Source: Nemertoderma westbladi
Lineage: Eukaryota; Xenacoelomorpha; Nemertodermatida; Nemertodermatidae
NCBI GenBank assembly: GCA_032718475.1
Contig: JAUCBJ010007476.1
Coordinates: 1-64,000, forward strand
Length of the DNA: 64,000 bases
Direction of reading: 5' to 3'
Below are positions 1-11,439 of this stretch, in pieces (position 1 is the first letter of the stretch; every line of letters starts with the position of its first letter). The translations under genes and the position numbers were made by a program. Below the pieces are notes generated by a model. It saw only the letters and a list, made by a program, of their open reading frames with translations, ran no database searches and was not told the DNA's origin.

Positions 1-186
1 TTGAATTTCCCTCTATATATTAGTTTAGTTAGAAGTGGTGATTGTTGAGTTACCTACCGGTAACCAGTGTGCTATTATTATGTATGTACAATGCAGCAAT
101 ATTAATGATATAACTTTAGTACTCTAATACAATAGGCCTACAGGCTTCAGATATGATTATTTTATATTATTATATCTAAAGAAATA
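1..186 (+). repeat. 5' LTR of gypsy-like element (partial)
   Basis: Direct repeat of 5074-5259. Identity ends after the shared AAAGAAATA; beyond it the two flanks diverge. Confidence 0.9.
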
Positions 187-425
187 GAAGATGGCGCTGC
201 GAGTATTTCAGTATTTACCGACAATGCTGCACCTGCAATGAACACCGGCAGACCGGTGACCGGTAGTTAAACCTAAATCGTGGTACCGGTGATCAAAAAA
301 AATAAATAAACAGGCCTACCGCTATACCGGTACCGACTATCCAGTACAGAGTACTGTGTCGTTGAAAGTAGGCCAATATATATGACCAGCGGAGCTGAAG
401 TATCGAAGTAGATAGGCTAAACAGC

Positions 426-3400
426 TTGATTATGCCTACAGGTACAGGTGCTGAAATTACTTCTGCAAGACGTAGCCGTGGCCAATATCGTTTTGGTGCT
501 CAAAAAGCCATAACGCGAGTAGAAATATTAATGGCTGAAATCCAACAGCCGGATTACCGGTTGTGTGACTTGCTTACTGCAGAGTTAGCAGTTAAAGAGG
601 CTAGAGATTTAATGAATACATGTCAGGCAGCCGTTGATAGATGTCTGGACGTTGAAGGTGTCGATGAAGACAACCTACACACAGATAAAGGGTGGGTCGA
701 GTACTGCGACCTAGATGAAATCCTGGATGGATTCTGTAGCTTCATAAGGAAGATTCGAGGGCAGTTTGATGCAAAGCATCCACCGGGAGTTCTAGCTGTA
801 GCTCCTAGATCGTCAAGGATCGATACTTCATTGAAGCCGCATATAAATTTATCTGTATCAGCTAGTTTGGCTGAATACCGCGTTTGGAGAAAAGGATTTG
901 AGTCCTTTTATAATTCCAACCAGATGTCTGCATTGCCAGCCTCAACTCAGCGTTCACACCTTCGGTCATGTGTTGACCCAGCCATGGATCTTAAGGGTGA
1001 ACAACTTCTTAAAGTTCTTGTAGATACACCAATAATGGAAGTTCTCGAATTTTATGAGCAACATTTTATTCGACAGGTGCCAGTATTGAATCGCCGACAC
1101 AACTTTTGGAGTTGTGAATGGGCAGATGGTGAACTCTTCAGTGACTATATCGTGCGTTTGAAGCAAATTGGCCAAGATTCGGAGCTTGATAGGCTTCCAT
1201 ATGAAGATTTACTGGCTACAAAGATTGTTTGTGGAGCTATTAAGCATCCCAGGTTACAAGAAGAACTTTTAAAGATAAAAGAGCCTACATATGATAAGAT
1301 AATGGAAATAGGCTTAGCATGGGAAATTGCTGCTGCGGCCAAAAAGGCTTTGAATAGAGGAAGAAGTAGCGAAGCTACAGTGAATAAAGCCTCTACATCT
1401 AGTTATAAACGCAATAAAAATGCTAGACAACAAAGCTCAAATCGGGGGCGTTCTCAGTCCAGAGATCGCAATAATGAATCAACCGACAAATGTAGTTATT
1501 GCGGTAATGAAAAACATGGTGTTGGTAAATATTGCCCAGCATATGGGAAATTTTGTAATAAATGCAAACGTAAGAATCATTTCAGTAAGGTTTGCTATTA
1601 TAGAAAATCTCAGAAATCTATATCTGGGAACAGCAATGCAGAACCGATTCAAAATAATATTATACGCATTTGTGTAACCATGTCACACCATGGTCGATCT
1701 ACACCTACTGCACGAGTACGTGTGGATCCTGAAGATGGGTCTCCAGGCCAGGCATTTAATGTTGATATTTTACCTGATTCTGGGGCATCTCACTGTCTGA
1801 TATCTGCCGATCTAGTTGAGAAATTTAAATTTGAGTGTGAGACTGATGATATACGGCGAATAGTTGCTGCAGGTGGCCATGAGCTTCAATGTAGCGGATC
1901 TACGCAACTAGTTGTTACCTGGTATGATCGTGTAACAACTGTTACAGCATATATAACTCCTGATTTACAGGATGAGTTGATAATTTCTTGGCATACCTTA
2001 ATTGACCTTGATATTATTAATAAGTCATTCCCATTGAGTGAACGAATCATAAAGAAATATGATCTTGGTGTTAAACAAATAGTGATTAATAATACTATTT
2101 CAGAAAAACATGTACATTTCACAGATGTCAATCATCAACCAACCTCAACTGAAATAAATGAGTTCATTCAGAAATTAAATATAGAATTTCAAGATGTTTT
2201 CGATAGTGAAACTGAATTAAAGCCCATGACAGGGGCCCCTATGCGAATTCATCTGAAGGATGATGTTGAAATCAATCCAACTCATGTCACTACAGCAAGG
2301 GCAATTCCATTTGCCTACAGAGAAAAAGCTAGACTTGAGGTTGACGACATGGTGAGGAAATGTATTATCGAGCCAGTCGATGGTCCATCTGAATGGGTAT
2401 CACCTTTTCACATAGTGGGGAAACCTAATGGCAAAGTTCGTTTAGTTGTGGATTATACTGGGCTGAACCGCTATGTAAAGCGACCTATCCACCCTTTTCC
2501 CACACCGTCAGAGATCATGACAACAATCCCACCTGGATCAAAATGGTTCGCATCCCTTGATGCTGTCAAGGGATATTGGCAGGTTGCTCTTGAAAAAGAG
2601 AGTAGGGCATTAACAACGTTCCTAACCCCATGGGGTCGATTTCGATATCTTCGTGCTCCAATGGGTTTAGCTTCAAGTGGCGACGAGTATTGTGAGCGCG
2701 GAGACAAAGCTCTAGAAGGACTTCATGGATATAAGAAGATTGTTGATGATATTCTTGTTCATGCTGCTGATTGGGACACCATTAAGACCAGAGTTAGAAA
2801 TATACTGACAAGATGTAGATCTCATGGAATAACGATATCGTTAGAGAAGTTTCAGATTGCCTTAGAAGTTAATTTTGTAGGTCATGTAGTAAGTGGCAAT
2901 GGAGTTAAACCAGACCCTAGGAAGGTTGAAGCTATTCGAGAGTTTCCCATTCCTGTTAATATTACTGATTTGAGAAGCCTTTTTGGCTTAGTTAATCAGT
3001 TGGCGCAGTATACACCTCATGTATCTCAACTAATGACACCTCTACGACCATTACTCTCGCAAAAAAATCATTTTGCGTGGTTGGAGGAACATCAGTTGGC
3101 CTTTGAGGAGCTCAAACAAGCATTAACATCAGCGCCGATTTTGCGCCACTTTGATAATACACTTCCTACAGTGCTTCTAGCTGATGCATCGCGAGTGGGA
3201 GGTTTGGGATTTGCTTTGGTTCAGCATGACCATGATGGTGCTATTCACCTCATTCAGTGCGGTAGCAGATTCTTAAGTGATGCTGAAACACGCTACGCAG
3301 TCTGCGAACTGGAATTGTTAGCTATCCAGTGGGCAGTACAAAGATGTCGATTGTACCTTGCTGGAACTGAATTTAATGTGGTGACAGACCATAAACCTTT

Positions 3401-4379
3401 ACTTGGTATTGTAAATGGTAAATCATTAGATGCCATAGATAACCCTCGTCTTCAGCGGATTTTACAGAAATTGGCTGGTTATGTTTTCAAACTCGAGTGG
3501 ACACAAGGTAAAAAGCATTTGATTGCTGATGCTTTGAGTCGAAATCCAATAGAGGACCCTTCTCCAGAAGATCAGGAAGATGTGGCTGTTAGTGAAATAT
3601 GTTTCATTAATAAAGTAATGAGTTCTGAGGAAACAAATGACATACAAGACAAAGATAATAAAAATGATATAGCTCTGGAGAAGATTATATTAGTAGCTAA
3701 TAGTGATGCTACATATTTAGCTATAAAAGAAGCCCTTTTGTCAAATAAGATTGTTAAGAATTTGCCGATAAGTCATCCTGCTCGGCCTTATTCTAACCAG
3801 TGGGCTAAATTAAGTGTTGATGTGAACTCCGGTTTAATTCTTCTAGACGCATCCCGGATTATTATTCCTACTGGTTGTAGGAAGGAAATATTGAATGCAT
3901 TACATTATGCTCATCAAGGCCAATTAAAAACTTATTCCCGAGCTAGGCAGCTATATTATTGGCCTGGGTTATCCAATGATATAGCACAGGTGACTTTGCA
4001 GTGTGAACAGTGTCAACAGTTACAGGCAAGTCAGAAATCTGAGACTCGTAAACAGACATTTGTAAATCGACCTTTTGAAGATGTCTCCATGGATCTCTTT
4101 GAATATGGATCCAGGCACTTCATCGTTTTGGCTGATCGGTATTCTGGTTGGCCTGTAGTTGGTTTACCATCTCTCTCCAAGGCACCAGATACTGGAGATA
4201 TTATTAAAGTTATAGATCAGTGGTTCCGAGATTATGGAATTCCCGAAAAAATGCGAACGGATGGCGGACCACAATTCCGTTCTGAATTTGGAAAGTATTG
4301 TATAGACAATGGAATAGACCATCAGACATCGTCAGCCCGGAGTCTAATGGGCATGCAGAGTCTGCCGTTAAAAGTATGA
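426..4379 (+). CDS. Gag-Pol polyprotein of gypsy-like element, frame broken inside integrase
   Basis: Frame of 1317 codons. The N-terminal third is Gag-like and ends in Cys/His clusters of zinc-knuckle type (CSYC..., then CNKC...H...C, encoded near 1490-1605). A retroviral-type aspartic protease follows (DSGAS, about 1770-1790), then an RT with LVVDY, SLDAVKGYWQ and a VDD catalytic box (about 2740-2750). RNase H is marked by LLADAS, the CELELLAIQWAV segment and TDHKPL. The integrase has an H-H-C-C zinc module (about 3905-4015) and the catalytic Asp of a SMDLF segment. The frame runs out just after the DGG...F segment, where integrases normally have a proline-rich turn leading to SNGHAE; the latter lies in another frame. 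Products would act as capsid, protease, polymerase and integrase. Probably inactive as assembled, unless the break is a sequencing error. Confidence 0.9.
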   Translation: MIMPTGTGAEITSARRSRGQYRFGAQKAITRVEILMAEIQQPDYRLCDLLTAELAVKEARDLMNTCQAAVDRCLDVEGVDEDNLHTDKGWVEYCDLDEILDGFCSFIRKIRGQFDAKHPPGVLAVAPRSSRIDTSLKPHINLSVSASLAEYRVWRKGFESFYNSNQMSALPASTQRSHLRSCVDPAMDLKGEQLLKVLVDTPIMEVLEFYEQHFIRQVPVLNRRHNFWSCEWADGELFSDYIVRLKQIGQDSELDRLPYEDLLATKIVCGAIKHPRLQEELLKIKEPTYDKIMEIGLAWEIAAAAKKALNRGRSSEATVNKASTSSYKRNKNARQQSSNRGRSQSRDRNNESTDKCSYCGNEKHGVGKYCPAYGKFCNKCKRKNHFSKVCYYRKSQKSISGNSNAEPIQNNIIRICVTMSHHGRSTPTARVRVDPEDGSPGQAFNVDILPDSGASHCLISADLVEKFKFECETDDIRRIVAAGGHELQCSGSTQLVVTWYDRVTTVTAYITPDLQDELIISWHTLIDLDIINKSFPLSERIIKKYDLGVKQIVINNTISEKHVHFTDVNHQPTSTEINEFIQKLNIEFQDVFDSETELKPMTGAPMRIHLKDDVEINPTHVTTARAIPFAYREKARLEVDDMVRKCIIEPVDGPSEWVSPFHIVGKPNGKVRLVVDYTGLNRYVKRPIHPFPTPSEIMTTIPPGSKWFASLDAVKGYWQVALEKESRALTTFLTPWGRFRYLRAPMGLASSGDEYCERGDKALEGLHGYKKIVDDILVHAADWDTIKTRVRNILTRCRSHGITISLEKFQIALEVNFVGHVVSGNGVKPDPRKVEAIREFPIPVNITDLRSLFGLVNQLAQYTPHVSQLMTPLRPLLSQKNHFAWLEEHQLAFEELKQALTSAPILRHFDNTLPTVLLADASRVGGLGFALVQHDHDGAIHLIQCGSRFLSDAETRYAVCELELLAIQWAVQRCRLYLAGTEFNVVTDHKPLLGIVNGKSLDAIDNPRLQRILQKLAGYVFKLEWTQGKKHLIADALSRNPIEDPSPEDQEDVAVSEICFINKVMSSEETNDIQDKDNKNDIALEKIILVANSDATYLAIKEALLSNKIVKNLPISHPARPYSNQWAKLSVDVNSGLILLDASRIIIPTGCRKEILNALHYAHQGQLKTYSRARQLYYWPGLSNDIAQVTLQCEQCQQLQASQKSETRKQTFVNRPFEDVSMDLFEYGSRHFIVLADRYSGWPVVGLPSLSKAPDTGDIIKVIDQWFRDYGIPEKMRTDGGPQFRSEFGKYCIDNGIDHQTSSARSLMGMQSLPLKV

Positions 4380-4930
4380 AACACCTTATAAAAAAACACT
4401 GGGACAACAGTACTGGGCGATTAAACCAGAGAGCGTTTGGAGTGGCACTGTTGGAATGGAGAAACACGCCACGTTCCGACGATGGGCTTTCACCAGCACA
4501 ATGGCTTTTTGGGCGTAGCCAACGAACCCGGGCACCGGCCCACTCTTCAACATATTCTACCATTAAACCAAATGAATTGAAGAAAGCTGAAGAAAAACGA
4601 AAAACTGTTGCTAACTATCGCCGAGATCTTCTTGGTGGTCATGATTTGAAACCTTTAGCTATCGGAGAAACAGTACGTATTCAAGTTTCTGGACGTTGGG
4701 ATCGACTTGGAGTAATTAAGAAGAAACGTAACACTGATCGTTCTTATATAGTTCTCAGCGAGGGACACGAATACCTTCGCAATAGGAAATTTCTGAAACC
4801 TTTCTATCATTTTACCGAATACGATGATAAAAATAACTCGGGTGAGAACAATAGTAACTTTACTGAGACACCACCATTGCGCCGAAGTACGCGTGAACGT
4901 TCTGCTCCTGACAGATATGGTTCTGTTTAA
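4298..4930 (+). pseudogene. Integrase C-terminal part of the same polyprotein, displaced frame
   Basis: The coherent part begins about 4344 with ESNGHAES, the third catalytic region of the integrase core (the Glu of the DDE triad), followed by EWRNTP and an FGR-type segment. A basic C-terminal module follows with GRWDRLGVIKKK and a YIVLSEGHEY segment, as in gypsy integrase tails. It lies in a different frame from 426-4379, and a small deletion near 4335-4350 explains the switch. The first ~15 codons of the open frame are probably not meaningful. The end at 4930 lies about 130 bases before the 3' LTR. Confidence 0.85.
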
Positions 4931-5041
4931 TTTAAAAGTTTCAGTTTGAAAGTTTTATATCTGTTTAATGTAGAAAGTTTCAGTTTGAAAGTTTTATATC
5001 TGTTTAATTTAGAAAGTTTCAGTTTGAAAGTTTTATATAAA
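4930..5041 (+). repeat. 39-bp tandem repeat, three copies, upstream of polypurine tract
   Basis: The unit begins TTTCAGTTTGAAAG and recurs at about 4939, 4978 and 5017 with one or two substitutions. It sits between the polyprotein stop and the polypurine tract of the gypsy-like element. Confidence 0.85.
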
Positions 5042-5063
5042 ACTCTTTAGCGGGGAAGGGAGA

Positions 5064-5259
5064 TGTACTGTATTTGAATTTCCCTCTATATATTAGTTTA
5101 GTTAGAAGTGGTGATTGTTGAGTTACCTACCGGTAACCAGTGTGCTATTATTATGTATGTACAATGCAGCAATATTAATGATATAACTTTAGTACTCTAA
5201 TACAATAGGCCTACAGGCTTCAGATATGATTATTTTATATTATTATATCTAAAGAAATA
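5064..5259 (+). repeat. 3' LTR of gypsy-like element
   Basis: Starts TGTACTG immediately after the purine run GGGGAAGGGAGA, the expected polypurine tract. It is short for a gypsy-type LTR, about 196 bp. Confidence 0.88.
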
Positions 5260-6760
5260 TATGTAACATATAGATGATGTGTCTTGCTGTTATATTGATA
5301 ATACACAATCCTCCTTCTAATTATTCCATGAATAAGCTTCATTGTGTTAATGTATATTAACAGTACAGCATCAGTATCATTATTGCAGAGTTGTATTGCT
5401 GGCTGCGCATAAACAATAAATAGAAGAATGTAGCTAAGCCTTGGACGCGATGATTTCAATTTGTCGCCATCATTTTTTTTGGAATTTAAAACCACTCTTG
5501 CCGTACAGTAATTATACGCAGATTTCAAATCTTCTGTTCCATCTGTATTGAAGCTCATCTGATATACCGTTCCTATCTGTGAAGCGGAGAATCGCTCAAA
5601 CAAATTAAAAAATCTCTAAAAAAATTTAAAAAACGCAACCCATCTAATGAAAAAACGTACAGTATTGTAACAAACTAATTATTTATTACCCTACTGTAGA
5701 TAAATTATAAATTATCTAGTAAATTATTACATGTTTAATGTTTTAACGTAATTTCGACACAGAGAAGCAGCATGCACAATACATAATAATAATAAATAAC
5801 CAAGTTATTGTATTATCTAATTGAGTATGAAACGTAACGAAACGCAGTGTAGACCCATTATTACAGCCACCAAGTGCACATAGTTTAACATTTACATACG
5901 TTTATATAGAGCTAATGATAGAAAAGGCACATTAATTTACACATACATACAGACACTTACATTGACATACATTGGCATACATTGACATACATACACTGAA
6001 TAAGTAGATAATAAACATAGTAACTATTAGCAAAAAACAAAAGATAAGACAGTAAATATACTATATATCATATTAAAATTGTCAATTGTTGCTCATACAT
6101 TCCATACTAATGCCCTATTCCATAATTCCTTACTAATTCCATACTAAAATTTTATAGCAAGAAGGAAAAAATTTGAAACAGCGAATTTTCTAGAATAATG
6201 TTTAAAATGAAATGTTTGTTTGGAGTCATCAGATATTATTTGCACCAACGCCTTATCTGGCCTTGTAAGAACAACTCTTTTATAAAATTTATTGGTATTA
6301 TTGTAGTACTTATTATTAAACAATTTACTTCGTAAAGATGCAATACAAAATAACAAATAATCACGGAGTAGAAAAAAACAGAACTGATTAAACAAAGAAA
6401 TAGAGTAAATATGAAATCTAAGATGGATGTACTGCTTCTTACATGTCATCTATAAGTAGATGGTGACCGAGTAGCCGTGCCCGTTTATTTGTAATATATG
6501 TAAATACTGTAAGTAAAGTTTACAACAATTTTTTTCAAATTTAAGCCCTACACTACAAAGTCCTACCTAATTATTAAATTAACAGTAAAATAACAGTAAC
6601 ATTAGATTTAATGTATGTATTACATTACATACATTGGATAGTTTACAACAATTTTTCGAATGTAAGCACACTACAGTATATTATATACTTACTAAGTTCT
6701 TAACATGCTGTAATATATAGCAAACATACAGTATAAATGTTAATAATAATTAAATTAATA
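5260..6760. other. AT-rich region without recognisable gene
   Basis: Low-complexity AT-rich sequence right of the gypsy-like element. The short open frames here have no recognisable motif. It may be the 3' UTR of the LINE fragment that follows on the - strand. Confidence 0.5.
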
Positions 6761-6769
6761 TTATACTTG

Positions 6770-7133
6770 GCCTATGAAACGTTTTGATTTTGTAATAAAT
6801 AAGGTTTCAATCTAATTTGAAAGGTATTAAACTGTGGTGCCTGCCTCACTGATTCTGGTATTAAACTGTGGTGCCTGCCGCACTGATTCTGGTATTATAT
6901 TCCACACTAAAGGCGCTTGTACCTTTATGGATTGTCGAGCTATCATTAGTTTAACTCTCGGCACTACACTGTATCCATTTGTGGCGCTGTGAGTATGATA
7001 TGTGTGAATGTTTGCTGTTGGTGTTAGTAAAGAAGTTAGAATGTATTGAAATGTAATGTAATAGAATGTAATGAAAACCTATTTCGGTGGGATAAATGTA
7101 TATTTTTGTATTTTTGTATATTTTTCTGTTCAT
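6770..7133 (-). pseudogene. LINE ORF2 C-terminal fragment
   Basis: On the - strand one frame reads through NGYSVVPRVKLMIARQS and then APLVWNIIPESV, which matches the usual C-terminal end of CR1/jockey-type LINE ORF2 proteins (P-R-V-K...S-I...W-N.I-P). A 37-bp piece containing the PESVRQAPQ-coding part is duplicated at 6823-6896, which breaks the frame. No RT core was found next to it, so this is a 5'-truncated remnant. Confidence 0.6.
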
Positions 7134-7267
7134 ATTTCAAGAATATTTGTATTTATCTACACATTATGTAGATAAATACACAGGCCATATGTCAAAGGAT
7201 TAGTTTTCCTGACCCAAAAGTAAATCGTGTAGTTCAAATGCCTTGTAAAGGGAGAGAGAAACTGCAT

Positions 7268-7859
7268 ACCACTCGCTTCCATACTGAACCATCTACATCA
7301 CACCACTCGCTTCCATACTAACTATCTACATCACACCACTCGCTTCCATAATGTGCTCTACATCACACCACTCGCTTCCATACTGAACTATCTACATCAC
7401 ACCACTCGCTTCCATACTAACTATCTACATCACACCACTCGCTTCCATACTGAACCATCTACATCACACCACTCGCTTCCATACTGAACTATCTACATCA
7501 CACCACTCGCTTCCATACTGAACTATCTACATCACACCACTCGCTTATATACTGAACCATCTACATCACACCACTCGCTTCCATACTGAACTATCTACAT
7601 CACACCACTCGCTTATATACTGAACCATCTACATCACACCACTCGCTTCCATACTGAACTATCTACATCACACCACTCGCTTCCATACTGAACTATCTAC
7701 ATCACACCACTCGCTTCCATACTGAACTATCTACATCACACCACTCGCTTCCATACTGAACTATCTACATCACACCACTCGCTTCCATACTGAACTATCT
7801 ACATCACACCACTCGCTTCCATACTAACTATCTACATCACACCACTCGTTTCCATACCA
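7268..7859 (+). repeat. 34-bp minisatellite, about 18 copies
   Basis: Unit of 34 bp (occasionally 33) containing CATCACACCACTCGCTTCC followed by ATACTGAACTATCTA. About 18 copies are seen. Variants with TTATATACTGAACC alternate with TTCCATACTGAACT in the middle, forming a short dimer pattern. Confidence 0.95.
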
Positions 7860-8457
7860 TAATTGGTATCACATCTTCACTCCACCACCATCATCATCAT
7901 GTAGCTAGCTATTCATCCATATTACGCAGTCCGAAGGAACATATAAGATATTGTAAAAATATTGATTTTACATTCGTCGCTCGACAAACAAAGCAGCGGG
8001 GAATTATATATTGTATAATTCCGCAGCATTGTACTGGTGGGTGTAAATCGATGCCAACATCTTTATTTTATTATGTGATGAATGATGGAAGATTGCAGAA
8101 TTATTTAATTAATTTAATTTAATTGTTTACTTCAGCGTAAAAGCCATATCTAAAAACTATGGTGCACAAATTTAAAATAGGAATATATCAAGTAAAATAA
8201 ATTAAGTAAAAATAAAATAATAATCAGACACATCGCATGTTGTAAGTACAATATGTAGCAGATGTAACACACCAATTTGTTACGCATGCACGAGATTAAA
8301 TAATTATTAGATTTATTTACAAGAATATGAAGGATAAAACAGGACCATTTAAAAATTTCAGTAAAAGATCGGATATTAAGATCACGTAGCATTAAAGTGG
8401 CATGGCACTATTAATTTCTTGTGTTTCTCCGTTGCACAGCAGAATGTGAATGAGCAG
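7860..8457. other. No gene seen between minisatellite and LINE
   Basis: AT-rich, with short open frames lacking motifs. The right end (8458-8469) is the left copy of the target duplication of the next LINE. Confidence 0.5.
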
Positions 8458-8507
8458 AATGCCTTACACTACTACTAGGATCGGCATGCTGCATTGCAGC
8501 TGCATTT

Positions 8508-10540
8508 TTAAGAATGCTGTGCCGGCTTGTCAACAAAATTGCACCGCCACAACTCCCTATCACCCATGACATTTGCTAGATCATCCGCATCTTTAAGGCC
8601 AGTGTCCTTTAAGATGCGTCTCAAGAAAGTCATGGGCTGTCCACCATGCTTATTCACTCCATGAGGCTGCCAAAGTACAAGATTATGCACTGGCTGGTCC
8701 TCACGGCGAAAGCAATGTCCTGCAAAGCGGAGGCGATTTTGTTCTAGTGTCAAGCTTGGGGGAACCAATGAGACACCTCCAATGTTATATAGTGTCTGGT
8801 TGGAGATGTGTGCATTGTACTTGACACAATGAACCCGGCGTAGCATTCTTGTGAATGTGCCATCCAGAGATTTGGTGTCCTCAGTAGTTAGAGCCCAGCA
8901 TGGACTCCCGTAGAGGAGTACTGGAACTACTGCTGCTCTAAATAATCGGACCTTAAGTTTCCGATTAATTCTCGGTGACTTCCAAATCCTGGAAAGCCTA
9001 TTCAAGGCTGCCCATGCCTTTCCCTTACGTATTCGAAGGTCCTCACCTGACTTCCGGATCCATGATCCCAGGTAACAGAAGTCGTCCACATGCTCAAGCA
9101 TACCATCCTTTGAGCTTATGCTCATCCGATCAGAGACTTGCTGATGACTTTCAAAGTTAACGGTCAGAATTTTGGTCTTTCTGGAGTTAATAAAAAGACC
9201 AACACTAGAAGCAGCATGTTCTAATGAGCTGAGGAGCCGTTGGGCTCCGTCTAATGATTCTGAGAGTACTCCTAAGTCATCAGCAAAGTCTAGATCAGTT
9301 AGGTACTTGGCAGGATTTCCTCGACTTCTGGAGCCAGTAGGTTGAGTTATCATCACCCCTTCATCATTATGATGATCTAAGGACATGCGTAGAACATAGT
9401 CAACCACAATAATGAACAAGAATGGTGCAAGTGTGTCTCCTTGGAGGACGCCCCATAACACTTCAAATGGTTCTGTGTCACCGTCAACAGTAGACACAAA
9501 TGTTGTCGAACCATCGTATACTGATCTGATTGCTGCAATAATTTCATCAGGAATCCCATATAATGAAAGTATGCTGAACATACGTGAGCGAGAGACTGAA
9601 TCAAAGGCCTTGAAGAAGTCAACAAAGATAACAGCCAGATGCCTGTCTTTCTTTTTTGATAATTCTTCAATTATCCTTCTAAGTGCCAAAATGGGCTCCA
9701 TGGTCCCACGACTTTTACGGAACCCATTCTGATTTCCACGGAGCAGTCTCTCAATGGGATCCCTGATGCGATTTAATAGAATCCTATTGTATAGCTTTGC
9801 AGCATTCGAGATCAATGAGATTCCCCGAAAAGAACCATAGAGTGTTAGGTTGCCCTTCTTGGGAACTGGCACCAACTTATTTGTTTTCATTTCTTGTGGG
9901 ACTCTTGTTGTTCGGTACATGTCTACTATGATGGGATAGATGAGCTTTAAACACTCAGGTATTTTAAAGACCTCAGGGGGAACACCATCTACTCCACTGG
10001 CACGATTGGTCTTAATGCTCTTTGCAGCAGCCTTCACTTCTGCAAAGGAGATATCGCCAATGGGAATATCTGGGAGTACAGACTCAGACACTTTTACTTC
10101 TATAAAGTTATCAGGCAATACCCTGTCATTGTTGAGGAGCTTTTCAAAGTGGGCTTTCCAACCATTGAGGCGATCGGCTGGTGATTCAGCCTTAACCTTG
10201 GTGGTTGGTTGGCTTTTCCGCCCAGTAAGCAGATTGATTGATTTCCATGCTTGGGATGATTGCCTGCTGTCGTCAGCATCATTGATGGCATCAACCTGTT
10301 GGTTTATTAGCTCCTGTAGATTAACAGAGTACTGCCTGTTCAGGGACCTAGATGCAGCCTTAACTGCATTCTTGGCCGCTGTAGTCTGTTTGAGTCGGGA
10401 CTCTTTCTGCGCCTTATGAAGGTCATTTCGGCACTTCTGAATTTTGTTGTCAGTCCAGGGGGCCCTTTTCCTGTTTCGAGGGTATACAGGAACTGTTTCT
10501 GCAGCTGCTAACTTAACTGCTTCTGTAAAGGCAGCATGCC
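8508..10540 (-). pseudogene. Reverse transcriptase domain of RTE-like copy 1
   Basis: Open from about 10540 to the stop at 8508 (roughly 675 codons); no ATG is needed because this is the continuation of the endonuclease-RT protein after a frameshift. The linker is basic. The RT blocks are NKLVPVPKKG, GFRKSRGTMEP, VIFVDFFKAFDSV, WGVLQGDTLAPFLF and the catalytic FADDL (about 9275-9290). They are followed by LFINSRKTK, CYLGSWIRK and a C-terminal region with LRFAGHC and a final DRELWRCNF. This is typical non-LTR RT architecture. The protein performs target-primed reverse transcription. Near-identical protein is encoded by the copies at 30256-32030, 50315-52982 and 54626-56300. Confidence 0.9.
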
Positions 10541-11276
10541 CTCACAGTGATCTGCCGCCTCAGAGGCAAGAGCCTCATACCTGTTGCTCAGCTGTAGTGT
10601 GAAGCTGGATCTCACACTTGGCTGTTTCAACAGAGAGGACCAGTCATGCCGCGGCCTGGCAGATTTCGTTGTTCTGCTAGCACGCAGACTAAGTCTTACC
10701 TTGGCCATAATAAGGCGGTGATCACTGGAGAAGGGTCGAAGTGTAAATGCATTACAGTCTTGTATAGAGCTCCTGTATTTCCTACGAAACAGAATATGGT
10801 CTATCTGGGACTTGTGACCACTGGGTCCACTATGAGTCCATAGCTTTCCAGTTCGCTTCTTGAACTGGGTTCCAGCCGAAAACAATCCATTTCCAGAGAT
10901 AAAATCCTGAAAATGGACAGAATTTCGGTTAACACTATTGCTATAGACCCAGGGCGATGTAGGTGATTGATGCAGACTTGCATTAAAGTCTCCCAGGAAT
11001 GTTAAGAATGCATGCTGATCCACTCCATCAGTAGCCGCTTGTAGATTGTGGTAGAAATTTTCCACCTCCTCTACAGGGGCAACACTAGTTGGAGAGTAGC
11101 ACACAATCAGAACCACCTTAGGAAACTTCTTAGCCAGTCTTCCAGAACATGAGAAGTGGCAACGGATGATGCGGTTAGAGATTTGGTCTATTTTGTCCAA
11201 TGCTGCATGTGCAGTTGGATTCATCAATAGACCAATTCCACCATTGCCACTATCATCTGCTGACGCGAGGGCGTGT
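10508..11276 (-). pseudogene. APE-type endonuclease domain of RTE-like copy 1, N-terminus missing
   Basis: Apurinic-endonuclease-like domain that nicks target DNA. The motifs visible are YSPTS, GDFNAS (about 10975-10995), QIDHIL and the catalytic SDHR segment near 10715-10730. The N-terminal part with the first catalytic Asn/Glu is lost by 5' truncation at 11276. A frameshift at about 10530-10540 separates this frame from the RT frame, which then stays open without an ATG down to 8508. Confidence 0.85.
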
Positions 11277-11439
11277 AATGCCTTACACAATTAGTTCGAG
11301 CTACGCTGGTTTTATAATGATATGACTGGAGAGAGTAAATGTCAGACCACAGTGAACAACAGTAAATATTTGAACAAAAAGTGTTGAATAATATTACCTT
11401 AACGCGATCTGAACAATTACCAAATCTCCTAATGACCAT

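Larger units (their letters stand above)
1..5259 (+). mobile_element. Ty3/gypsy-like LTR retrotransposon, nearly complete, 5' LTR cut by window edge
   Basis: Bases 1-186 are repeated at 5074-5259, giving two LTRs around a gag-pol region. The 3' copy begins TGTACTG at 5064 after a purine-rich tract (about 5051-5063), so the LTR is about 196 bp and the 5' copy lacks its first ~10 bases because the window starts inside it. The two copies look identical over the shared part, which suggests a recent insertion. A candidate primer binding site starting TGG lies at 192, six bases after the LTR. Internal order is Gag, protease, RT, RNase H, integrase, the gypsy order. The target-site duplication cannot be checked because the left flank is outside the window. 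Confidence 0.93.
8470..11276 (-). mobile_element. RTE-like non-LTR retrotransposon, 5'-truncated, copy 1
   Basis: A 2.8-kb LINE on the - strand, bounded by a 12-bp direct repeat AATGCCTTACAC at 8458-8469 and 11277-11288. Its 3' end is a short (TAG)n tail at about 8470-8478 followed inward by a conserved ~110-bp terminal sequence that recurs at 30256, 39710, 52850-52982 (reverse) and 54626. It encodes an APE-type endonuclease and an RT. The clade (RTE-like) is inferred from gene order, the short 3' microsatellite tail and the RT style; it was not tested by phylogeny. Confidence 0.9.

Noticed and set aside
7268-7859. CRISPR-like array (34-bp repeats)
   Set aside because: The repeats are contiguous with no unique spacers, in a eukaryotic context; this is a minisatellite.
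8975-10843. Several + strand open frames of 60-160 codons
   Set aside because: Shadows of the - strand RT and endonuclease; the same shadows recur at every copy of the family (30764-32102, 55333-56317).
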